DNA from: Episyrphus balteatus
Taxonomy: Eukaryota; Arthropoda; Insecta; Diptera; Syrphidae
DNA length: 64,000 bases
Reading direction: 5' to 3'
Assembly (NCBI RefSeq): GCF_945859705.1
Contig: NC_079137.1
Coordinates: forward strand, 38,251,554-38,315,553
The translations under genes and the position numbers were made by a program. The notes beneath the pieces were generated by a model. The model was given only the letters and a program-made list of their open reading frames with translations. It had not been told where the DNA came from and did not search any database. Shown piece by piece: positions 49,957-61,551 of this stretch (position 1 is its first letter; every line of letters begins with the position of its first letter).

Positions 49957-51000
49957 AAATAAATTCAACAAAAGAAAACAAAAGAATCAAAATAAAAAAA
50001 AAATACTTTTACACTATTATTCTAACCGACCACACTATTAACTAATCGCATCCAAGAAACGGAGAGAAAACGAAAGAAAAACTGCAACAGAAAAAAATTA
50101 AACAAAAGCAAAATAAAAAACACAAAATCTAAAATATTTATATATATATTTGTAAAAACAAAAAAAAAATAATTTAAAACAAAAGAAAACAAGAATCAAA
50201 AGCAAGTATCCCTGTTCCGGATTTCTCTCTTCAAAAACAAAACAAAAATAATAAATCAAAATAATAATATCTCCTCCTTCATAATTTTATTAAATTGTAA
50301 AAAGAAAAAAAGAAAAACACAAAATACAAGCACATCCAATTATTTTTATTGTAATGAAACAAAACAAAAAACTGATAAAAAGAAAGAACACAAAAAACGT
50401 CTTCTTTATTAATTATTTAGTTAATAATAAAATTTATTTTTCCCAAAATTTGTATTAAACAAAAAAAAAACATATGAAAATATATATAAATACATATATG
50501 TAATAGAGAATATGCCCTTAAAAATATGCCTTTTTAAATACATAAAAAAAAGAAATAAATAAAAAAAACAAGTAATTTAAATTAAAAAAAAAAACACAAA
50601 CTTATTATGAATTATAAATTAAACAAAACTAAAATCAGTTCTTTTTTAACATACAGTAAACAAAGAAAAGTAATATGAAAGAAAACAAAAATAGTGGTTT
50701 CTGGTAGGAAAAATTTTACTAAAACAAATATAGTTTTTGTTTCAAAACTAAAACCAAAAAAAAAGATGTTATTTTGTATATTTTGTTCTCATTCGCACAG
50801 ACGCAGTCGTTTTTTTTTTCATTTTTGTACGATAAATTATATTGTTTTTTTTTTTTAAGATTTTGCCTTTTAGTAAAATTAATTCTTTTGTAAATTATTT
50901 TTTTTTTACCATTTGTTTATGTTAACAAAACAAAAAAAAACTAAACATTTGAAGAGATTTTGTTCAAAATCATCGACAATTAATTAGATTTAAATTGTAT
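49957..51000 (+). other. Eaf 3' UTR and downstream A-rich sequence
   Basis: After the Eaf stop codon the sequence becomes extremely A-rich, with many AATAAA and ATTAAA-like words, so several polyadenylation sites are possible. The exact transcript end cannot be chosen from sequence alone. No further coding is seen. Confidence 0.5.
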
Positions 51001-53290
51001 TTAAATTTTATTTAAATTATTATAAAAAGTTTGCAAGCTTGGATTCTGAGATAATCTAGGAAAGCTCTCTAGAGCTAATTTTTTTTCTATAGCCATTCAG
51101 TCAATAATAGCTGTTATATGCTTAAAACTTGGAAGCCGGTCTTTTAAACCTAACTCTAATTTGAATGTTTATATTTTTATTTAATATAAAATAGCTCTAA
51201 TTTTAAAGTTTCTTTTTATTTATTTAAATAAATAAAAACAAAAAAAGTATTTAAGTATATGCGTATAGGACCTAAGGTCTTTTAAATGCAATTTAAAGAG
51301 CACTTATTAGAAAGATAGCACAGTGTATTTGAGTGTATTATTATCTTATAATATTCCACGAATGGCTTCCATTTAAAGCTGGGGGACATTTAAAGTTATT
51401 TAAATACTTTTTGTAAGGTTAAAATAATGCAAGCCTAATATTAAAGGCAACTAAAACTTGAGGCAAAGAACAATCTAATGAAGGAAGAATTTACAAACAC
51501 CATTCTAGTTATTCTTCCTCTGTAAGAGGTTTGCATTCATATTTCAGATATTCATATTTGACAAACGAAACGAAAGCAAACCAATTAGTTTTTGTGTATC
51601 TATTTTATTTATACATACGTGGTTCACATCCTGTTAAATTTACACATTTTTTATCGTAAAGCAACCAAACAAATACTTAGTATTAGTAGGAACTATAAAA
51701 TTGTACTTTTTTGTACCAACTATTCGTACTAGCAAAGTGTTTGTGTAAAGCATTAGACCTTCTGGTTGGCTTGAAATTAAATCTTAATGCAATTTGCATG
51801 GTTTATTTTTGAACTTAAGAATGGTTTAAGCCGTTCTTTTTTGTACAGATGAAAAGCCTACATGTGAATTTAAATTTCTATCCAATCAAATCCTCTCTAT
51901 TAGTTTAAGATTCATTTTGTGCTTAAAATGAAGTTTACAAGGAACTGATTAAATATTTTTTTTTTTTTCAATTACACTTTTAACATTTGTGACTGGACAC
52001 AAACATTCTTCGAGATCATAAAAACAAACCCGCAGCAGTCCTGCAAAGTTGGACTTCCATTAAGCTAGCCATGTAATGTCTGTTAGAACATTTTTTCGAC
52101 TTTTTAGAAATATTGGTCTTTGTTTCTAAAAACGAACACTTAGTTAGCTAGAACTTACTCTCAATTAGGACAATATTATCAGGGGCCTGTTTCTCGTCAA
52201 GCTACATCCACTATATCTGCTACATTTACTGCATCGACGATCCTAAAAACCAATAAAAAGATTCATTGAATGTTGAAAATATTGTTTGTGGTCGGAATGA
52301 TTTATAAATACTAAAATTTTATCCGTGAGGTTCGATGAGGCGGACATATTGGAGTTTGAAGACGTTGATGAAGCTGATAGCCCCCAGTAGCTTTTTTGCA
52401 GTATTGCTGCATAATAGGGCTAAACATATTCTCTCAAGTAAAAAAAAAAACATTCGGGGTATGTTTATTAATCCGTTTATTTATTAACTGGGATCTGTCA
52501 GGACATTTTTGCTATCTTGACCATTTTTTTTTTCGTCTATCGGAATTTATTTCAATGGATCAAAAATCATATGCATCAAAATTCCCCTAGAAAGTATTGC
52601 CGATACTAATAAATTCCGAAAAAAAAAATTATAATTTCCGATTCTATGTTTAAAACAAGGGAAATTTGAATATTTAATAGCCTCCGTTGAGTGTTATTAC
52701 TTGAACATTTGCTGTACCAGTGAAAAAAATTGCTCAATTTTAAGGGATTTATAACAATGGCATAACTCTAAAAGCAAATAAGTGGTATTATGTACTAATT
52801 TTATGTTTCAATGTTTTATAAAATCATCTGAAAGAGTTACCATAAGCTATATTATAATTATTTAAAAACACTTTCGTAATTCGGAAGAAATCTTCCAAAC
52901 TCTGTCTAGGATGCGAGAAGAACGAATTTGTACACTTCGTTTGTTTGTCATTTTTGGTGATTGAATTACTTCAAATTTTGTCACAGCAAGACTAATTAAA
53001 CTCTAAGCACATTATCATTAGAATCGCATTTTAATTTTGGGTGTGTGTGTGCTTTTTGCTTTGATACCGTCTTCTTTTTAGAGGAAAAAAACTGTCATTC
53101 AATGGAAAATGAAAACTTTTAGAAGCATTCGGAATGGTTGAATAGTTCAAACAAATATTTGTCATATTGAAACAGTAATAATGACTCATCTGTGCAAACA
53201 TTTATATACAGTCGAGGTTCCTGAGAACTAAGAAAAGTACTGAATTAATCTTTTTTCCTCACTTTTTATTTTTTGAAGACTATAATTATT
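51001..53290. other. Intergenic, no gene seen
   Basis: AT-rich intergenic DNA downstream of Eaf; only short chance frames. Confidence 0.5.
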
Positions 53291-53291
53291 T

Positions 53292-54027
53292 TTACTTGCT
53301 CTATAGGGCAAGTATTGGTTTCGTGTAGAAAAAAAAAATCGAGGTTTTAATCAAAACCAACATTACGATGATGGAGAAGATCAAAAAAGTGGTTTTCGTC
53401 ATGCCGTCCGTCGGTCTGTGCGTGTGTGCGTCTGTGCGTCTGTGCGTCTGTGCGTCTGTGCGTCCATCTGTACATCGAGCTAGGGCCTAAACGGATGGAT
53501 GGATTTGCTTGAAACTTGGTACAGATGATTTTTACGTAATTCCCTAGACCCGTTTTTTTTATTTTTTTAATATCTCCATTTTAACGCATACCTCCCATAT
53601 AACGTTTTCGAGGTATTGCAAATTTCTCGAAAACGGCTCTAACGATTTTGATCAAATTTGGTGTGCGGAATACTCTTATTGATTCCAACAAAACTGCGTT
53701 TTTAGTTTTTCTCAAAAAATGCGGAGAATGGAAATATGGCGTTGCCGTTTTTCGAAAATTGACATATTTTTTAAGTTCATATATTTTATCAAAGCATTAG
53801 TTATTTTATTTAAAATTTACAGAGATCATTAGGTATAAAATGTTAAAAAAAAAAAATATTTTTAAAAACATTTTTGAAAAAAAAAAATTTTAATTTAATT
53901 TTTAAACTTTTGATTTTTTTTTTTGATTTTTTTTTCTACAAAATCTTAAATTTCCAATAGATATTTAAGATAAAGATACTGTGAACTACAAGAGCAAGTA
54001 CGTGCGACCCAGTCGTGCATTTTATTT
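53292..54027 (+). repeat. Dispersed octamer-core repeat, copy C (full length)
   Basis: Complete copy: hairpin start ACTTGCTCTATAGGGCAAGT, five or more GTCTGTGC octamers (53411-53465), and the end AGAGCAAGTACGTGCGACC followed by GTCGTGCATTTTA. ACTTGCTCT at the start and AGAGCAAGT near the end are inverted. The layout (subterminal inverted repeats plus a tandem core, no clear target duplication) recalls DINE-1/Helentron-type repeats, but the class is not proven. Confidence 0.85.
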
Positions 54028-54029
54028 TT

Positions 54030-54988
54030 TTAATTTAACAACAATGTATGTTTAGAACAACCGTTTACCTAATTAAATGATCTCAAAACGTTACACTTTG
54101 GTTTGCTCCTTAAAAATTAATTTATTTGTCGATTCTGTATATTTTTTTCAAAAAATTCACTTCTTCAATTTTCAAATATTCTTTCAAAGAGGTTATATTT
54201 TTTTTCTATGTATGTATGTTTCAAACTAATTGATGATTTTGGACAAAGTTTTATACAATCTTCCATCTCCTCTTCCAATTTTAATAAGCAACACGTATTT
54301 ATTTGTAAGCAAATTTAGTTATTAAAAAAAAACATAAACAAAATGAAATTCTGAAAAATTGTGCCTAAAAACTTAAAAAACAAAAAAAATTACCAAAACA
54401 ACGTTTTAAACAAAAAAAAAAATACCAAAATTTGTAAACCTGATGTTTGCTCACAAAGAAATTTTTGTGTCCAAAATTAAAAATAAAAACTATGTCTAGG
54501 ACATAAAAATAATTAAAAACAAAAAAAAAAGAAAACCTTCTCCTCCCCCTTTACCATACAAAGCACACACACACACACACAATGACAACTCTTGCATAAA
54601 CTCATTCGGACAACGGACTTGGATTTTTTCTTAAATTATATAAATAATACGCCCTATATAATAAAACTTTTTTTTTATTTTATTGTAAACATAATTTAAT
54701 TGCGATTTTATTTTAGCTTAATAATTATGATATTTGTCTTTTTAATGAATTTTCTTTCCTTTCATGCGTTTTCTTTTTTTCTCTCTATCTCTTCTTTTGC
54801 TTTGTGTTGATTTAGAAAAATTTTCGAAGTAAACTATTCATAAATATAATAATTATAAATAAAATAAAAATAAAAAACTATTTTTTTATTAGCCAATACT
54901 CTTGTGTATTAAATTAAAATACAATTTATAAATAATTAAATTAGAAGCAAAACAAAGAAAGCGGCTATAAGTTTTTAACCGCCGAATA
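54030..54988. other. Intergenic, no gene seen
   Basis: A/T-rich with a (CA)n run near 54564-54580. No coding signal. Confidence 0.5.
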
Positions 54989-54991
54989 GTA

Positions 54992-56896
54992 CAGGAAAGT
55001 TAGTAAAAAAACAGGCATTTTGTGGAACGAAATACAGGACGGCTGAATTTTTCAAATCTGAAAAAGGGGTATTAGAAAAGCTTAAGTCCTGGTTTTCGGG
55101 ACGCCACCCCCCTGGCGAAATCCGCCATTTTGGAAAACGCGAATCACTCTATATCTCCAAAACTATGGGTCCTATAGAAATGGTTGTCAGACCAAAGTTC
55201 TTGGAAATTTAATTATCTTTTTCTTTGTAGTACATTATTTTTCTCAGTTTTGAGGTTATGTTGTTTTAATTTATTTTTTTTCGGTTTTCTTAAGATTATA
55301 ACAATCCCAGTACTAGTTACATAATTTTTTAAACAGTAAAAGTTATAGACCATCAAATTTCCAATAATTTGGTATATTTTCAAAAGTCATGCGATGTATG
55401 AGTCGAAAGTTATTGAATTGAAAACTATAGTCTAAGTACAGGAAAGTTAGTAAAGAAATCAGGCATTTTGTGGAACGAATTAAAGGGAGGCTGATTTTTT
55501 CAAACCTGAAAGAAGGGTATTAGAAAAGCTTAAGTCCTGGTTTTCGGGACACCAACCCCCTGGCAAAATACGCCATTTTTTAAAACGCGAATTGGTCTAT
55601 ATCTCCCAAACTATTGGCTTGATCGAATAAGTTACTGAACCAAAATTGTAGGTAATATAAATATCTTTTCTTGTGCATGCACTGTTTTTCAGCGAGGATA
55701 TCACTTTTTAGGTTATGTTGTTTAATTTTTTTATTTTTTTCTGTTTTTTTTTTCTTTAATTTTTCTCAGTAGAAGATAGAAACAGATAGAAACATAATTT
55801 TTTAGCATCATAAAAGTATGATGTTTGACTTAAAACAAAATATGTGTACCTCAATATTGTAAGTTTTACCATTACCCACCTTAATAACTCCCCCTCATAT
55901 CATATTTTTCTTGTTTTTACATTAGGTACCCGATTTAGCCTTTTTTTCATAACTTATGCAAAAACATATTAGTATATTTTTTGAAAATATTGAGAGGGAT
56001 TGCTCTTTAAGTTCCGTATCTTTGGTTTGAAAAGTCATATAATCTTCGAAAGTATCCCAAATTAATGTAAATTTGATGTTCTACAACTTTAATGATGCTA
56101 CAGAATTATGTTTCTATCATAGAGACTGAGAAAAATTAAAAAAAAACAGAAAAAATAAAAAATAAAACAACATAACCTAAAAAGTGTTGTCCTCGCTGAA
56201 AAACAGTGCATGCACAAGAAAAGTTATTTATATTACCTACAATTTTGGTTCAGTAACTTATTCGATCAAGCCAATAGTTTGGGAGATATAGACCAATTCG
56301 CGTTTTAAAAAATGGCGTATTTTGCCAGGGGGTTGGTGTCCCGAAAACCAGGACTTAAGCTTTTCTAATACCCTTCTTTCAGGTTTGAAAAAATCAGCCT
56401 CCCTTTAATTCGTTCCACAAAATGCCTGATTTCTTTACTAACTTTCCTGTACTTAGACTATAGTTTTCAATTCAATAACTTTCGACTCATACATCGCATG
56501 ACTTTTGAAAATATACCAAATTATTGGAAATTTGATGGTCTATAACTTTTACTGTTTAAAAAATTATGTAACTAGTACTGGGATTGTTATAATCTTAAGA
56601 AAACCGAAAAAAAATAAATTAAAACAACATAACCTCAAAACTATTGCCCCCTGAGAAAAATAATGTACTACAAAGAAAAAGATAATTAAATTTTCAAGAA
56701 CTTTGGTCTGACAACCATTTCTATAGGACCCATAGTGTTGGAGATATAAAGTGATTCGCGTTTTCCAAAATGGCGGATTTCGCCAGGGGGGTGGCGTCCC
56801 GAAAACCAGGACTTAAGCTTTTCTAATACCCCTTTTTCAGATTTGAAAAATTCAGCCGTCCTGTATTTCGTTCCACGAAAAAGTCTATCTTTCCTG
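54992..56896. mobile_element. Double-unit inverted repeat element, 1.9 kb
   Basis: Unit A (from 54992) and related unit B (from about 55438) each begin TACAGGAAAGTTAGTAAA and contain GTCCTGGTTTTCGGGAC. Both return inverted (B' to about 56455, A' to 56896), so the order is A-B-spacer-B'-A'. The outer ends are CAGGAAAG and CTTTCCTG with TA on both sides (54990-54991, 56897-56898). The arms are about 800 bp with a spacer of about 280 bp. No transposase frame is present. Confidence 0.85.
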
Positions 56897-56899
56897 TAC

Positions 56900-58260
56900 T
56901 AGAAAGGAAAGAAACAAACGCCAATAATATTATAAATAGTGAATCGAAAAAAAATAATAAGAAGAAAGGATGATTGAAATTGTAAACTTCTCGTAAACAG
57001 ATATTTAGCAATTGCAACCGGAATATGTGTAATTTTTATTCTCTTTAGTTTTTTATATATTTAATAAAAAAAATAAAAACAAAAACTATCATACTTTAAC
57101 AGAAAATAAAAAAAAAAACTTTCTTCATGACTGTGTATATTTTTGTTTTAAAACTGAATTCAATAACGAAGTTACTCTTTTGTTTCTATGAATAATAATA
57201 ATATTAATAATTATAATAATAATTAAACTATTTACTAACTATGCGTTTCTATTGGTTACTGTAATCCTCTCTTAATTTTTTTATTTGTATACAAAAAAAG
57301 GAAATAAAAAATAACTTCATATTAAATGAAAGCGAAAAAGAGATGAATAATATAATAAAAATTAATAATTAAAAATAATAAAGAAACTAGGTTAATTAAA
57401 TTTATTATATAAATAATGTACCAATATTTTATTATTATTAATTTTTTTTTTCTTGTTTGTTTTATTTTTATTATTATTGCTGATGATTATTATTCTAATA
57501 TGAATATATGTTAATATGATTACTATTAAAAAAAAAAACTATGCATAAAGAAACTGCAAACAGACAAAAACCTTAGAAAAATAATATATTATGTAAAAAT
57601 ATTACAAAAAAATGAAAATGAAAAAAATACAAAAATACTTCATGCAAATTAAAAAAATATATAAAAAAATTTAAGTTTTTTCATTCTTTTTCAGTGCTTG
57701 TATCCTGTAGCCCTCTGTGAGTTCTTTAATTTTTTTTTAAATTTATTTAAATTTCCAGCTTAATACCTTCAGTTACGGTCACCAAGTTATTTGATGCTAT
57801 TTACTACTTGTTTGCGTCATTTAGCTTAGTAGGTTCATATCGTTTAGTTTCAGGTTCGATTATTTCGCAAACCATAGATCATGCATCAAAGGCTTTGAGT
57901 ATACAATTTTCCAATGGAAATAAATGTAAAGTAAAGTAAAGTTTTTTTGGCTTTTGGCCAATATCATTGAATTGAATTGCATTTGAGAAGAATATAAATA
58001 AAATGCACGACTGGTTGAAGCTTGCTTTTAGAACTCAAGCTTCTTAAAATTTGATACATTTTATATAAAAGTTTGGTAATTTAAAAAAATAAAATCAAAG
58101 GAAAAAATAACTTCTTAAACCGGTTGGAGCTCCAAAAAAAAGTAGGCAGCATGATGTCTTTTATTCAAATTTTCAAAATCTTAAAACTCTTTGAATAAAA
58201 ATATGTACAACATATGTAAAACAAATCTCTTCTTATCCTCGTAAGAGATTTGTTTTATTA
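56900..58260. other. Intergenic, no gene seen
   Basis: Very A/T-rich (many TAATAAT words), with only the octamer-core tip at 57997. Confidence 0.5.
57997..58025 (-). repeat. Dispersed octamer-core repeat, copy E (3' tip only)
   Basis: TAAATAAAATGCACGACTGG is the inverted 3' tip (CCAGTCGTGCATTTTA) of the family; no further similarity follows. Confidence 0.45.
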
Positions 58261-58268
58261 TATATAGT

Positions 58269-58801
58269 CAGTGTTGCCAATAGTGCAGATTTATCTGCAT
58301 TTTGCAGATTTTCAACACATTCCCAGACTTTTGAGAACCATTAATCTGCAGTGCAGATTTTATCTGCAACTGAAACTTAAGGTTTCAATAACAAAAATAG
58401 ATTTCATTTCAAAAAATCCAGTAAAATGTTATAATTATTTAACTTTAGTTTTCAAATCAGCTGGAATTAGTTCATAACGTTCTACCTATATTTTTCCTTC
58501 TTGACTTCTTGATTTCATTTTCTAAAATTCAAATTGTAACAAAACTCAGTATGATTTCGATTTTATAGAGGAAAAAGCCTGACGATATAATTATTTATGA
58601 ACACTTCCAGGGTTCCAGGGAAGAAGCTATTGATACAAATTTAACAATTTCAGCGAGAAAAATTATTCTCGACATTAATTTTAGCTGGCAAGTGTTCGCA
58701 ATCTTTTTCAAATCGTGTCTCCCAAATTTTAAGAAATCTGCATTGCAGATTTTTTTTCATTGTTTCTGCAGATTTTTCAAAATATTTTAATGGCAACACT
58801 G
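58269..58801. mobile_element. hAT-type MITE, 533 bp
   Basis: The ends are CAGTGTTGCCA and TGGCAACACTG, with a perfect 8-bp duplication TATATAGT (58261-58268 and 58802-58809). Both subterminal regions repeat the word TCTGCA/TGCAGATTTT (58284-58370 and 58735-58775). A 68-aa frame inside has no known match. Confidence 0.9.
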
Positions 58802-58958
58802 TATATAGTTATAAAACTCGTACAGAATTCCAAAAATAATTCTATACGAATTACTAAATAAAATAATGTTATTTGTAATTTTTTTGAAAAAAGGAGTTTA
58901 GGTACACATTTAAATGGTAAGTATGCCATTTTTTAGTAGCAATAATAAGCTGCGTTCC

Positions 58959-59189
58959 TTTGGGGCATTTATCTACTGCTTAATACTCAAAGGCTTGACC
59001 ACACGGGAAGGTATGCGGTAGGTATAGTATGATGTTTCAGTTTGGATTTTACATACAATTACCTACCCGTACCGCTACCGCATATACGCATCTGTGTGGT
59101 CAAGTTGCTTTCAACTACTATTTTTTCTATTGAAAAAGTAGTTCAAAGAAGCTTTAAGTACTAAGCAGTAGATAAATTAATGTTCCCAA
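58959..59189. repeat. Nested hairpin MITE, about 230 bp
   Basis: The outer inverted pair is 58967-58987 and 59158-59178 (TTATCTACTGCTTA core); the inner pair is CTTGACCACAC (58994-59004) and GTGTGGTCAAG (59094-59104). The layout suggests one small inverted-repeat element inside another. Confidence 0.55.
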
Positions 59190-60609
59190 ATAGACCAGTG
59201 CCAATCTTGTTTTCAGAGGGCAAAAGTTAAAAAAATTATTAGCAGCATAAGGGTGGTGGGAAAATTTAGGATAAATGGTAAATGTAAAGGGGAAAAATAA
59301 ATTACCCACAAACAAATTGGGGGAAAGTGGGTGGGTTTTTGAAAATCGTGGTTTTTACGATTTCTGTAAAAAGTAAGCTTCCTATCGAAAAAAGTTAAAT
59401 ACAAAAGTTGTATATAATAAAAAGGTCTACAACTTCTACTCAAACTATTTTTTTAGATAGGTAACCTCAAAAATATTGAGAAAAATGCATAAATATGATT
59501 TTTTGGTTTTTTACAAAAATAGTTGGATTTTAACAAAACTTGGTAAAAAATTATTTTATTCTGTTTTTATTGAAATGTTTTCTGAGCAAATATTAATTTT
59601 TGACGAATTTAATTTGAAAAAATACTATATTTTTCAATTAAAAAAGTTACCGAAATTTTTTTTGTTTTTTAAAAGTTTGGAACGCCGCGGTGCGGCGTTG
59701 TTTAGATTCAAACCTTTTATTTAAGAATATGTAAAAAAAACTTTTTACGATTTTACAAATAATCTTCTTTAACGAATTTTACAAATAATTAGTTTATAAT
59801 AAAAAAAGATATTGAATAATTTATGTATTATTGAAAATAGTTTTAAGAATGAAAAGGCGCAGCCTTACTACGATTGCCCATGTAAGTATTGAGAGGAAGC
59901 AAACTTCCCCTATTTTCTCTTCGCTCTCTTTAGTTACAAACTACACTTTTATTTCAACAAATATTGAGAAAAATTGAAAAAAAAAAAAAACAAAATGCGA
60001 TTTATAAGATCGATTTGTCCGTAAATGACAGTAATATTGCCGAGAAATATTTTTCGACAGAAACAAAATTATACTTTTCTAATGAATCTAGCATAAGAAC
60101 GGTCCTAACGTGCAAAGTTTTTGAGATATCGAATTTTGAACTTTGAAAAGCACTATTTTTGTATTAGTATACCAATTCCTTTTTCTTAAAGATATTTTCG
60201 CTTAATCGCTGAAAATGAAAATAATTACATAAAAAGGATTATAATTTTTGTAGGGAATATTGGAATATTTTTCTCTCCATCATTAAATAATACTCCAAAA
60301 TATGAAATGAATCTACATGCATTTTTTAACTTCATAAACCCTATTCCTCTTCTTTAATCCAGTGTGCATTTTTTGGGGATATTCTGCGTCGATACAAATC
60401 CCTGAAACCAATTCATAAATTAATTGAGCTGACCCTAGTTTCTATCTTTCATGCAATAACCTACTTTTTAGACTAAAATAAAAATTTTTACAATGTTTTA
60501 TAAAGAGCACTTTTTTATTTTAGACTGTTTTCTTTATCAAACAAATATACATTAATTTTTTCAACAAACAAGAATTTAATGCCAAAAATAATCATTTTCT
60601 GATACATTA
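59190..60609. other. Intergenic and Glo1 3' UTR
   Basis: Contains a GC hairpin AACGCCGCGGTGCGGCGTT (59680-59698) in otherwise AT-rich DNA. The last 100 or so bases before 60610 are the likely Glo1 3' UTR. No gene seen. Confidence 0.45.
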
Positions 60610-60727
60610 TTAATGGTTTGGATTGAAAATCTCAATTTTATAACCATCAGGATCTTTAATGAAAGCAAGGCCCTTCATGCGACCTTCTTCGGGTTTCTTT
60701 GAAAACTCAACGCCATGTTCTTCAAAT
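60610..60727 (-). CDS. Glo1: Glo1 terminal exon
   Basis: Encodes [20 protein letters not shown], then [18 protein letters not shown] and TAA. Glu168 in KIEIFN is the last metal ligand. Human has Trp where this has Lys166 (GYW versus GYK). An ATTAAA word about 30 bases downstream of the stop (complement of 60575-60580) could be the polyadenylation signal. Confidence 0.92.
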
Positions 60728-61551
60728 CTATAAAACAAAAACACTTTATAAGAACAAAACAAAAATATCAACTCAAATGGTATAAGTACCTTTTGCAAGC
60801 AGCATAAACATCTGGAACACTCAAAGCAATATTTCCATAACCTCTAGGTTCAGCACTTCCTTTATATTTTATATCAGGATCACTTTCTGTTCCCCAGTTG
60901 CTAATGATAACGAGTATTAAACAATTTAAACATACTTGATAATACTCAAATGAAAGCAATAAATACTTACTGCGTTAGTTCCAAAGTAGCTTTTCGACTC
61001 ATTGCCCATAGAGTTTTTTTTTTGTTATCAGTAGGCACTTCTGAAGGGTCTTCATATCTATTTAAATCATAAAAATTTATTTGTATTCATAGTTAAAAAA
61101 AACTATTAATAACTATTTTTATTACCCCATGAAATATAAGGTAAACTTTGCCTCAGGAAAGTCTAGTTTTTGAAGCAAAGTCATACCAAGAACTTCCGTG
61201 TAAAATGGCAAAGATTTTCGGGGATCCTTGATCCGATACATTGTTTGTTGGAATATAAAATCCTAAAGATTTTCATATAAAATAATACAAAACAAAATAC
61301 CAATACCAACTATGATGCATTTTATTAATGCACTCACCTTTGTTGAAGGATCTGCTACCTTGCATAATTCATGGGCTTCAGAATTGCTTATACCAGTTAC
61401 CTCAGCCATTATTTTAGATGTTGATTTGGTGCTCTGTTAATTTTTAATTTCTCTATTGTTAAGAATTAAAAATAATTATTATTGAACTTACTGTATCTTG
61501 TTGAAGAACTTTGCGAAAAAATGATGATACTAAATTCCATGGAAGCCGCAT
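60610..61551 (-). CDS. Glo1: Glo1, glyoxalase I (lactoylglutathione lyase)
   Basis: Six minus-strand exons join in frame: 61551-61492, 61433-61338, 61262-61126, 61057-60971, 60900-60790 and 60727-60610. From the internal Met at 61409 the protein is 174 aa, close to human GLO1 (184 aa). From the upstream Met at 61551 it is 202 aa. GLO1 converts the methylglyoxal-glutathione hemithioacetal to S-lactoylglutathione. Family motifs are clear: [46 protein letters not shown] and [12 protein letters not shown]. Zinc ligands Gln30, Glu96 and Glu168 (174-aa numbering) are kept, but the position of the fourth ligand, His in human GLO1, is Asn122. The glutathione-contacting Arg34, Asn100, Arg118 and Lys147 are kept. 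All junctions are GT-AG and the frame is intact. Confidence 0.93.
60790..60900 (-). CDS. Glo1: Glo1 exon with the substituted zinc ligand
   Basis: Encodes [20 protein letters not shown], then [16 protein letters not shown]. The family pattern is RGFGHIGI; here it is RGYGNIAL, so His is replaced by Asn (codon AAT, complement of 60831-60833). One base change from CAT would explain it. Confidence 0.92.
60971..61057 (-). CDS. Glo1: Glo1 exon with the Glu metal ligand
   Basis: Encodes [17 protein letters not shown], then [11 protein letters not shown] and the start of the His codon completed by the next exon. Glu96 in LELTH is the second metal ligand. The donor is gtaagt. Confidence 0.92.
61126..61262 (-). 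CDS. Glo1: Glo1 exon, first half of the N-terminal module
   Basis: Begins [18 protein letters not shown] and ends KFTLYFMG. It contains the metal ligand Gln30 and the glutathione-binding Arg34. The donor is gtaata. Confidence 0.92.
61338..61433 (-). CDS. Glo1: Glo1 exon with the conventional start codon
   Basis: The acceptor is ttaacag and the donor gtgagt. The ATG at 61409-61407 gives [17 protein letters not shown] and ends ADPSTK, which matches the start of animal GLO1 (ADPSTKDF). Eight further codons upstream stay in frame with the leader exon. Confidence 0.92.
61492..61551 (-). CDS. Glo1: Glo1 upstream exon encoding a presequence-like leader
   Basis: This exon starts [18 protein letters not shown] and splices with gtaagt to the next exon without a stop, adding 28 residues before the usual MAEV start. 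The leader has three basic residues, Ser and bulky hydrophobics, and its only acidic residue comes near its end. That composition fits a mitochondrial presequence. The alternative is that this exon is 5' UTR and translation begins at 61409. Confidence 0.6.

Noticed and set aside
49631..50041. 136-codon + frame across the last Eaf exon
   Set aside because: It starts in the intron and ignores the acceptor at 49650; the spliced frame gives the acidic tail expected of Eaf.
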